From Oscillospiraceae bacterium (GTDB lineage: Bacteria; Bacillota; Clostridia; Oscillospirales; Ruminococcaceae): a DNA stretch of 6,784 bases. This document shows positions 1-4,911 of this stretch, in pieces. Every line of letters begins with the position of its first letter. The stretch's first letter is position 1. A model generated the notes under the pieces. It saw nothing but the letters and a program-made list of their open reading frames with translations, made no database searches and was not told the origin of the DNA. The translations under genes were made by a program, and so were the position numbers. The DNA lies in the NCBI GenBank assembly GCA_015067125.1, contig SVNB01000077.1, positions 2,095 to 8,878 of the forward strand, written 5' to 3'.

Positions 1-284
1 AACTGAGCGAAAAGGCTTTTGAATATATCGGACAAAATTCGCTGATGGACGTAATTTATGAATGCGGCGTTGCTTCAATGCGCGAAAGAATTGCACCTTT
101 TTTTGACGGAAAAATTCCGGAGGATGTTGAAAATTCCATTGATTTTTATATTTCCGCAACAATCTATCTTACAAAAAGATGGGTGATGGACGGTTTTAAA
201 AAAACAACGGAAGAAATGGCAAAAATAAATTACGAAAATATGCCGGAAAATCTTAAGGCGTTTATCGAAAAAGCGAAAAAATAA
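1..284 (+). CDS. TetR-family transcriptional regulator, C-terminal part (5' end outside window)
   Basis: The reading frame is open from the first complete codon at position 3, giving 93 visible residues up to a TAA stop. The in-frame ATG at 45 is internal, not the start, because the frame continues upstream with no ribosome binding site near it. The visible part is all-helical. Its end (FYISATIYLTKRWVMDGF, then KTTEEMAKI and MPENL) resembles the ligand-binding/dimerisation C-terminal domain of TetR/AcrR regulators, where a segment of the type 'W-x-x-x-G-x-x-x-x-x-E-E-x-A' closes the protein. The DNA-binding helix-turn-helix would lie to the left of the window and cannot be checked. A terminator follows 30 bases after the stop, so the gene is not co-transcribed with the ABC operon. 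Its ligand and targets are unknown. The family call rests on C-terminal resemblance only. Confidence 0.6.
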   Translation, partial: LSEKAFEYIGQNSLMDVIYECGVASMRERIAPFFDGKIPEDVENSIDFYISATIYLTKRWVMDGFKKTTEEMAKINYENMPENLKAFIEKAKK

Positions 285-314
285 CAGCTGAATATAAAAA
301 ACGGCGGATTTGGG

Positions 315-344
315 GAGTGCTTCATAAGGAAGCACTCTTTTTTT
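315..344 (+). terminator. Intrinsic terminator of the TetR-family gene
   Basis: A perfect 9-bp stem, GAGTGCTTC (315-323) with GAAGCACTC (329-337), encloses a 5-base loop and is followed by seven T (338-344). It lies 30 bases after the TetR stop codon and separates that gene from the fragment that follows. Confidence 0.9.
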
Positions 345-349
345 GCGGC

Positions 350-571
350 GGGGAAAAAGCCTGCAAGGGCTTTGGCGTTGCAACCCTTTCCATCAGCTAT
401 TACGATATCGGCTATATTGCCGGCGAAATGGCATACGAAATTCTTGTTAACGGCGCAAACCCCGGAGAAATGGAAATCCGCTACGCTCCCGAAGTAATCA
501 AAAAGTACAATGCGGAAATCTGTTCCGAACTGGGCATCACTCCTCCTGCGGATTACGTTGCCATCGGCTGA
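350..571 (+). pseudogene. Truncated C-terminal fragment of an ABC substrate-binding protein (paralogue of the gene at 967-1920)
   Basis: The translated frame from about 350 to the TGA at 569-571 matches the last ~70 residues of the intact substrate-binding protein downstream. From codon 374 on, 48 of 65 residues are identical, and 37 of the first 41. Shared segments include GVATLS, YYDIGY, GEMAYEILVNGANPG and YAPEV. The N-terminal three quarters are missing: signal peptide, lipobox, first lobe and most of the second lobe. The only upstream in-frame start is a GTG at 317, inside the terminator stem of the preceding gene and without a ribosome binding site, so expression is very unlikely. The homology begins within a few bases of that terminator's T-tract, which suggests a deletion that joined the two. 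The frame itself has no internal stops, and its own terminator follows at 600-637, so the loss looks recent. It is probably the remnant of a second, tandem copy of the binding-protein gene. Confidence 0.85.
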
Positions 572-599
572 TAACTTTTTTGCAGCAATAAACAAAAAG

Positions 600-637
600 A
601 AACTCCCTCCGCCTTATTACAAGCGGAGGGAGTTTTT
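600..637 (+). terminator. Intrinsic terminator after the substrate-binding-protein fragment
   Basis: An 11-bp perfect stem, ACTCCCTCCGC (602-612) with GCGGAGGGAGT (623-633), has a 10-base loop. It is extended by A/T pairs at 600-601/634-635 and followed by a T-run to 637. It begins about 30 bases after the fragment's stop, which supports the idea that the fragment was once the 3' end of a real transcription unit. Confidence 0.9.
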
Positions 638-687
638 TGTTTTATGCGGTATAGTATAAATTTTTTGAAAAAATTTTAAAAACACTA

Positions 688-716
688 TTGACTTTCGCGG
701 TTTAAAGTGATATATT
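688..716 (+). promoter_or_regulatory. Sigma-A-type promoter of the leader / ABC transporter operon
   Basis: The -35 box TTGACT (688-693) and -10 box TATATT (711-716) are separated by an ideal 17-base spacer. An AT-rich stretch with A/T tracts (657-682) lies upstream, as for an UP-like element. Transcription would start near 722-724, leaving about 37 untranslated bases before the leader ORF at 761. Confidence 0.8.
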
Positions 717-760
717 TTTAAACAACGAAAGCAAAATCAAAACAGAAAGGAATTCCGGCA

Positions 761-844
761 ATGAAAAACGTAAACGTTTCTGCAAAAGAATATTTTATGT
801 ACGCCCGATTTATGGGCTATTATTGCCGTACAAAAAATTCCTGA
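761..844 (+). CDS. Tyr-rich leader peptide (27 codons), candidate attenuator sensor
   Basis: The ORF starts with ATG at 761 and ends with TGA at 842-844. It has a good ribosome binding site, AGAAAGGA (744-751), 9 bases before the ATG. The peptide begins MKNVNVSAK and continues EYFMYARFMGYYCRTKNS. It contains four Tyr (codons 11, 14, 20, 21) and two Phe in 27 residues and no Trp. Two adjacent Tyr codons (TAT TAT, 818-823) lie 6-7 codons before the stop. The ORF sits between a promoter and an intrinsic terminator that precedes the ABC operon, the position of an attenuation leader peptide. The Tyr-Tyr pair lies inside a local hairpin: TGTAC (798-802) with GTACA (828-832), and GCCC (803-806) with GGGC (814-817). 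The inference is that ribosome stalling at the Tyr codons reports tyrosine (or general aromatic) shortage. A nascent-peptide arrest sensing another molecule is the alternative. I do not recognise the peptide from a named family. Confidence 0.65.
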   Translation: MKNVNVSAKEYFMYARFMGYYCRTKNS

Positions 845-852
845 TGGCTTTT

Positions 853-902
853 GGCCACTGTGTTTGATTATTGCTTTATAAAAAAGCAAATCAAAGCGGT
901 CC
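853..902 (+). promoter_or_regulatory. Candidate antiterminator hairpin of the leader
   Basis: TTTGAT (863-868) pairs with ATCAAA (890-895), and TTGCTTT (871-877) pairs with AAAGCAA (883-889). The arm can extend outward: ACTGT (857-861) with GCGGT (896-900), using two G-U pairs and a bulged G862, then GG (853-854) with CC (901-902). The outer part takes up the 5' strand of the terminator stem (893-903), so the long hairpin and the terminator cannot both form completely. The outer arm starts 9 bases after the leader stop codon, close enough for a terminating ribosome to mask it. A small hairpin TGGC (845-848) / GCCA (854-857) would also compete with it. The inner 13 pairs are clear by eye. The outer extension is weaker and needs a folding calculation. 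Confidence 0.5.
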
Positions 903-925
903 CCAAAAACCGGGGCCGCTTTTTT
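893..925 (+). terminator. Leader (attenuator) terminator upstream of the ABC operon
   Basis: The stem AAAGCGGTCCC (893-903) pairs with GGGGCCGCTTT (912-922), with one G-U pair. The loop is at 904-911 and the T-run extends to 925. It lies 48 bases after the leader peptide stop and 41 bases before the ATG of the binding-protein gene, with no structural gene upstream since the promoter. It must therefore be read through for the ABC operon to be expressed from this promoter, which implies conditional termination. Confidence 0.85.
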
Positions 926-953
926 GTTTTGTTTAAACTTTTTCAGAAAAAAT

Positions 954-958
954 GGAGG
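954..958 (+). promoter_or_regulatory. Ribosome binding site that decides the start of the substrate-binding protein
   Basis: GGAGG at 954-958 overlaps the most upstream in-frame ATG (952) and is only 2 bases from the next (961). It is 8 bases from the ATG at 967, which is therefore the likely start. That start also gives a normal lipoprotein signal peptide beginning MKKIV. Confidence 0.75.
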
Positions 959-966
959 AAATGAAA

Positions 967-1920
967 ATGAAAAAGATCGTATGCGTTATTATGGCTCTTG
1001 CAATGATGCTCTGTATGGCTTCCTGCTCTTCCGCACCGGCAGAAGGTACCTATAAAGTAGGTATCTGCCAGCTTGTTCAGCACGATGCTCTTGATGCGGC
1101 AACTCTTGGCTTTAAAGAAGCTCTTACCGAAAAACTCGGCGATAAAGTTTCCTTTATCGAGCAGAACGCTTCCGGCGATGCCGCCACCTGCGTAACCATC
1201 TGCAACCAGCTTGTTGCAGAAGGCGTTGACCTTATGATGGGTAACGCAACCGCCGCTTTGCAGGCAGCTGCCGCCGCTTCCGCAACCATTCCGGTAGTCG
1301 GCACTTCCATCACCGACTATGCAACCGCTCTCGAAATCGCGGACTGGACCGGCAAAACCGGCAGCAACATCACCGGCACCGCGGACCTTGCTCCCCTTGA
1401 CCAGCAGGCCGCTATGATTCAGGAACTTTTCCCTGATGCAGAAACCGTTGGTATTCTTTATTGCTCCGCAGAAGCAAACTCCGTATATCAGTCCGACGTT
1501 ATCACCGGTTACCTTACCGATATGGGATATGCTGTTGAAGTATTCACCTTTGCGGATTCCAACGACGTTGCAAACGTAACCACCGCCGCCTGTGCAGCAG
1601 CAGACGTTCTTTATATCCCCACCGATAACACCGCCGCTTCCTGCACCGAAACCATCGCAAACGTAGCGATCCCCGCAGGCAAAGCAATCGTAGCCGGCGA
1701 AGCAGGCATCTGCGGCGGCTGCGGCGTTGCAACCCTTTCCATTGATTATTACGACATCGGTTATGCCGCAGGCGAAATGGCATACGAAATTCTTGTTAAC
1801 GGCGCAAACCCCGGCGATATGGAAATTCAGTATGCTCCCGAAGTTCAGAAACTTTATAACGAAGCAAACTGCAGCGCTCTTGGCATCACCATTCCCGAAG
1901 GCTATGCACCCCTTGCATAA
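967..1920 (+). CDS. ABC transporter substrate-binding lipoprotein, ABC_sub_bind (TrpX-like) family
   Basis: This 317-residue protein is the extracytoplasmic receptor of the importer encoded with the next two genes. It has a lipoprotein signal peptide: MKK, a hydrophobic core, then a lipobox-like MASC with the lipidated Cys at residue 20 and a short Ser/Ala linker. The mature part has the two-lobe layout of the ABC_sub_bind family (PF04392/COG2984). It opens with VGICQLVQHDALDAATLGF, a typical N-terminal signature of the family. GTSITDY and NITGTADLAP lie near the middle, and GVATLS-x-DYYDIGY-x-AGEMA lies near the C-terminus. Some family members in streptococci (TrpX) have been proposed as tryptophan receptors, but specificity varies and cannot be read from this sequence. 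The mature protein is very Ala-rich and has nine Cys besides the lipidated one, which is high for an exported Firmicutes protein and fits a strict anaerobe. Expression is probably controlled by the leader at 761-925. Its last ~70 codons are duplicated upstream at 350-571. Confidence 0.9.
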   Translation: MKKIVCVIMALAMMLCMASCSSAPAEGTYKVGICQLVQHDALDAATLGFKEALTEKLGDKVSFIEQNASGDAATCVTICNQLVAEGVDLMMGNATAALQAAAAASATIPVVGTSITDYATALEIADWTGKTGSNITGTADLAPLDQQAAMIQELFPDAETVGILYCSAEANSVYQSDVITGYLTDMGYAVEVFTFADSNDVANVTTAACAAADVLYIPTDNTAASCTETIANVAIPAGKAIVAGEAGICGGCGVATLSIDYYDIGYAAGEMAYEILVNGANPGDMEIQYAPEVQKLYNEANCSALGITIPEGYAPLA

Positions 1921-1923
1921 TTT

Positions 1924-1955
1924 TTGAAATACTGCTATTATATTCAGGTATAATA
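1924..1955 (+). promoter_or_regulatory. Intercistronic AT-rich hairpin / possible weak internal promoter
   Basis: The 59-base gap between the binding-protein and permease genes holds a perfect 7-bp inverted repeat, TATTATA (1936-1942) with TATAATA (1949-1955), and a 6-base loop. It has no T-run, so it is not a terminator. The same bases include TATAAT (1949-1954) with a TTGAAA (1924-1929) at a long 19-base spacing, a weak promoter match. Either could let the permease and ATPase be made at a different level from the receptor. The evidence is by pattern only. Confidence 0.3.
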
Positions 1956-1979
1956 ACTTTATCGGAGGAAATTTTAATA

Positions 1980-2930
1980 ATGCTTGACATTAGTACTCTT
2001 TTAAACGCTTTTCCGGGCTATGTGGCCCAGGGCGCAATCTGGGGAATAATGGCTCTTGGCCTGTACATTTCGTACAGGCTTTTGGAGTTTTCTGACCTTA
2101 CCGTTGATGGTTCCTTTGCCACCGGCGCAGCTGTTACGGTTATGCTTATCATCATGGGCTGGCCGGCATGGGCAGCCATGATAGTCGCTGTTCTGGCAGG
2201 TATGCTTGCCGGACTTGTTACCGGACTTTTGCATACCGCTTTGGGTATTGCGCCTATTCTGGCCGGAATTCTTACCCAGATCGCTCTTTATTCCGTAAAC
2301 CTTCATATTCTTGGCAACAAGCCAAACCAGGCTGTTTCTGTAGATAAATATGACCTTGTGCTTTCTTTGCGCACAGTAAACGAAGCCATTGTTATTGCCC
2401 TTATTTTTGCGGCGGCACTTATCTGTGCTTTTTATTGGTTCTTCGGAACCGAAGCCGGTTCCGCCATCCGTGCAACCGGCTGCAACCCGGCAATGGCAAA
2501 GGCGCAGGGAATAAACATTGATTTCTGCAAAGTTTTTGCACTTGCGGTTTCCAACGGAATCGTCGCTCTTTCCGGCGGTCTTCTTGCCCAGTATCAGGGC
2601 TTTGCGGACGTTGCCATCGGCCGCGGCGCCATTGTTATAGGTCTTGCTTCCATCATCATCGGCGAAGTTATTGCCGAAGCGCTTTTCAGCAAGCACATGA
2701 GCTTCTGGCTCTGCCTTTCTTCCGCGGTAATCGGCGGTATTCTTTATTACATCATCATGGGTGTTGTTCTTTGGCTTAAACTGCCCACCAACGATATGAA
2801 GCTTTTTACCGCCATCATCGTTGCGATTTTCCTTGCTGTTCCTTATCTTAAAAAGAACTTCAAAAACTCCTTCTTCCGCCTTAAACTGGAAGAAAAGAAA
2901 AAAGCAAAGGAGGCGGCAAAAAATGCTTGA
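1980..2930 (+). CDS. ABC transporter permease (COG4120 / BPD_transp_2 type)
   Basis: This 316-residue polytopic membrane protein forms the transport channel of the importer, presumably as a dimer. GGAGG (1964-1968) lies 11 bases before the ATG at 1980. The sequence alternates hydrophobic segments (for example residues about 15-35, 50-75, 80-105, 135-155, 185-205, 215-235, 240-265 and 275-290) with short loops. It carries segments typical of this family: EFSDLTVDGSFATGAAVT near residues 36-53, GSAIRATGCNPAMAKAQGI in the cytoplasmic coupling loop, and GRGAIVIGLASIIIGE. The C-terminus is a short, highly charged Lys/Glu/Ala tail. The gene overlaps the ATPase start by 8 bases (ATGCTTGA), which implies translational coupling. 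It corresponds to TrpY in the TrpXYZ naming, but the substrate is not established here. Confidence 0.92.
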   Translation: MLDISTLLNAFPGYVAQGAIWGIMALGLYISYRLLEFSDLTVDGSFATGAAVTVMLIIMGWPAWAAMIVAVLAGMLAGLVTGLLHTALGIAPILAGILTQIALYSVNLHILGNKPNQAVSVDKYDLVLSLRTVNEAIVIALIFAAALICAFYWFFGTEAGSAIRATGCNPAMAKAQGINIDFCKVFALAVSNGIVALSGGLLAQYQGFADVAIGRGAIVIGLASIIIGEVIAEALFSKHMSFWLCLSSAVIGGILYYIIMGVVLWLKLPTNDMKLFTAIIVAIFLAVPYLKKNFKNSFFRLKLEEKKKAKEAAKNA

Positions 2931-3711
2931 TATAAAAGGCGTTTTCAAAACCTTCAACCCCGGTTCCATTACAGAAAAAAAGGCCCTCAGGGGAATAGAT
3001 CTTCACCTTGAAGAAGGCGATTTTGTCACCATAATCGGTGGTAACGGCGCCGGAAAATCCACCATGCTTAACGCCATTGCGGGCGTGTGGCCCATTGACG
3101 AAGGCAGCATTTTCATCGACGGAAAAGACGTTACCGCTGTTCCGGAACACAAAAGAGCTTCTCTGCTCGGCCGTGTTTTTCAGGATCCCATGACCGGTAC
3201 CGCCGCGAATATGCAGATAGAAGAAAACCTTGCACTTGCCGCAAGAAGAGGCAAAAAACGCGGCCTTGGCTGGGAAGTTACCAAGGCAGAAAGAGAAAAA
3301 TACCACGATATGCTGGTTTCTCTCGATCTTGGTCTGGAAAACCGCCTTGCCGCAAAAGTAGGCCTTCTTTCCGGCGGCCAGCGCCAGGCACTTACCCTTA
3401 TGATGGCCACCATGGTAAAACCAAAGCTGCTTCTTCTTGACGAGCACACAGCGGCGCTGGACCCCAAAACCGCCGCAAAAGTTCTGGAAATTACCGATAA
3501 AGTGGTAACGGAAAACAACCTTACCGCACTTATGGTAACCCATAATATGAGCGACGCCATAAAACACGGCAACCGCCTTATTATGATGAACGAAGGCAGA
3601 ATTGTTTATGACGTTTCCGGCGAAGAGAAAAAGAACCTTACCGTCGAAGACCTTATGAAAAAATTCAGCGAAGTGGGCGGACATTTTTCCGACCGCGCCA
3701 TTCTTGGATAA
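2923..3711 (+). CDS. ABC transporter ATP-binding protein (COG1101 type)
   Basis: This 262-residue cytoplasmic ATPase powers the importer. The start is the ATG at 2923, preceded at 9 bases by AAAGGAGG (2906-2913). The frame is open further upstream, but that part lies inside the permease gene and is not homologous. All nucleotide-binding motifs are intact: Walker A GGNGAGKST (39-47), Q-loop Gln87 in RVFQDP, signature LSGGQ (149-153), Walker B LLLLDE with Asp173 and Glu174, D-loop ALD (178-180), and H-loop His207 in VTHNM. The RVFQDP-M-x-GT stretch is typical of the ATPase that accompanies ABC_sub_bind receptors. It overlaps the permease gene by 8 bases and is the last gene of the operon, followed by a strong hairpin terminator. 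It corresponds to TrpZ by position and family; the substrate is inferred only. Confidence 0.95.
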   Translation: MLDIKGVFKTFNPGSITEKKALRGIDLHLEEGDFVTIIGGNGAGKSTMLNAIAGVWPIDEGSIFIDGKDVTAVPEHKRASLLGRVFQDPMTGTAANMQIEENLALAARRGKKRGLGWEVTKAEREKYHDMLVSLDLGLENRLAAKVGLLSGGQRQALTLMMATMVKPKLLLLDEHTAALDPKTAAKVLEITDKVVTENNLTALMVTHNMSDAIKHGNRLIMMNEGRIVYDVSGEEKKNLTVEDLMKKFSEVGGHFSDRAILG

Positions 3712-3741
3712 TTCATCATTTTCTCCATATATCTTCTTTAT

Positions 3742-3780
3742 GCAAAACCCCGCGCCTTATCAAAAGGTGCGGGGTTTTGC
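3742..3780. terminator. Bidirectional terminator between convergent operons
   Basis: A 17-bp stem (3742-3758 with 3764-3780, one G-U pair, 5-base loop) has a GC-rich core, CCCCGC/GCGGGG, flanked by AAAA and TTTT. It lies 30 bases after the ATPase stop on the plus strand and 12 bases after the stop of the minus-strand DHHW gene (3793). The AAAA/TTTT flanks give a T-run on either strand, so one hairpin can serve both operons. Confidence 0.85.
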
Positions 3781-3792
3781 TGTTTTTCATAA

Positions 3793-4896
3793 TTATTTTT
3801 TTAAAATATATGCGTCGTTAAGAATAAGGCTGCTGTATGCCATAAGCACGTCTGCGTTTTCAAAATCAACGTATTCGCCGATAAGCGCGGGCGATATATA
3901 TCTTGTATCTATAAGGGTTATTTTTTCATAATCGCGCATCAAAAGCGGCGCAATGGAAGAACCAAAGGAATCACGGAAAATCACAAGATGACGGCCGCTT
4001 TCTCCGGCAGGGTTGGTAACTTCCAGCAAAGAAGCCGCGCCGGAAAGATAAAATTCATAAGGATCCTTGCTTTCCAGCTTATCCAAATCATAAACTCCGG
4101 TGGTTTTTCCCGTTTCGTAATTATAAACGGTCATGGCTTCAAGCTCTTCATTCGTAAGATAAAAGATGCTTTCCGCAGGCAAAGGCAAGGCGCTTTGTCC
4201 GTAATAAACCCCGCGGAATTTATCCGTTGCCAAAGCTTCTGCAAGGTCTTCAAACGGTCTTGCATCAAGGGCAGAAAGAAGTTCTTCCGCCACGGCAAAA
4301 ATGTTTTGCTGCTGCCAGTGGGTATCTGCGGCGTAATAGCTGTTTTTATCAAGCAGGCCGGTAATATCAACCTGCTGTGCAAAATCCAGACGCTGTGCAA
4401 AAATTTCTGCCATGCGGTTATAATCCATAACCGGATATCCGTTTTCTTTTCCAAGGTAAAAGCCTTTATCCGGTATAACGGTAAATATAATTTTGTTTGC
4501 TTTGCCTTCCAGATAGTTTTTATAAAGCTCTTCAAAACGGTCCGCGGCATAGTTTACGGATTTTTCGTCAAGAGGAAAATCCAGCTTTGCAATCTGCCCT
4601 TCGGCAAAATAAAGATCGTTATTATCAGAAAGTCCGAAAAGATAATACTGCGCCAGTGCTTTTACACTGCGAAAAGTATCGCGCAGAGGGAACTGATCGT
4701 TGGTGTAATCTTCAAAATTATCCATAAAGCTGCCGTTAAGAATGGTTTTTACAGAAAGTTCCGGAAGCTGTTCAAGCGGTCTTCTTTCGCTTTCAGAAAA
4801 ATCATCCGCCGGTTTGAGCACGGCCCATATTCCAAGCCCGAAAATGAGCACCGCCGTTACAATAACGGTGCAGATATATTCTGTTTTCTTTTTCAT
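3793..4896 (-). CDS. DHHW / AlgX-like SGNH-fold protein, probable polymer O-acetylation partner
   Basis: This 367-residue protein has a single N-terminal membrane segment (about residues 8-28), with the rest predicted outside the cell. It resembles the DHHW family (PF14286), related to AlgX/AlgJ-like SGNH proteins that work with an MBOAT acyltransferase in acetylating exopolysaccharide or cell-wall polymers. The typical N-terminal pattern is present: SESERRPLEQLPELS, then GSFMDNFEDYTNDQFPLRD (about 34-73). The family motif appears as D-T-H-W (Asp191, Thr192, His193, Trp194), with Thr replacing the first His of DHHW. The likely nucleophile Ser310 lies in FRDSFGSS. So the Asp/His pair and Ser needed for an SGNH-type active site are all present. 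It is the second gene after the MBOAT gene (15-base gap). AAGGCGGTGGAG just before the ATG acts as ribosome binding site and also nearly touches the MBOAT stop, suggesting coupling. The acceptor polymer is unknown. Confidence 0.85.
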   Translation of the reverse strand: MKKKTEYICTVIVTAVLIFGLGIWAVLKPADDFSESERRPLEQLPELSVKTILNGSFMDNFEDYTNDQFPLRDTFRSVKALAQYYLFGLSDNNDLYFAEGQIAKLDFPLDEKSVNYAADRFEELYKNYLEGKANKIIFTVIPDKGFYLGKENGYPVMDYNRMAEIFAQRLDFAQQVDITGLLDKNSYYAADTHWQQQNIFAVAEELLSALDARPFEDLAEALATDKFRGVYYGQSALPLPAESIFYLTNEELEAMTVYNYETGKTTGVYDLDKLESKDPYEFYLSGAASLLEVTNPAGESGRHLVIFRDSFGSSIAPLLMRDYEKITLIDTRYISPALIGEYVDFENADVLMAYSSLILNDAYILKK

Positions 4897-4911
4897 ATCT
4901 CCACCGCCTTT

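Noticed and set aside
317..349. GTG at 317 as the start of a real small gene
   Set aside because: The GTG is inside the stem of the TetR terminator, lacks a ribosome binding site, and the residues up to about 349 have no match in the homologous receptor.
720..966. T-box or known riboswitch in the leader of the ABC operon
   Set aside because: No AGGGTGG-type T-box sequence and no specifier-loop layout is visible, and a translated leader ORF with its own ribosome binding site fills most of the space. I recognise no known riboswitch core.
952..966. Upstream starts ATG 952 and ATG 961 for the substrate-binding protein
   Set aside because: They overlap or nearly touch the GGAGG at 954-958. The ATG at 967 has correct spacing and gives a standard lipoprotein signal peptide.
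2001..2969. A 322-codon open frame on the minus strand
   Set aside because: It is antisense to the permease gene, its composition is Lys/Asn/Gly-rich without a domain, and it crosses the permease/ATPase junction. It is a shadow of the real coding strand.
2881..3684. A 267-codon open frame on the minus strand
   Set aside because: It is antisense to the ATPase gene, which has every ABC motif intact. The antisense product looks like no protein family.
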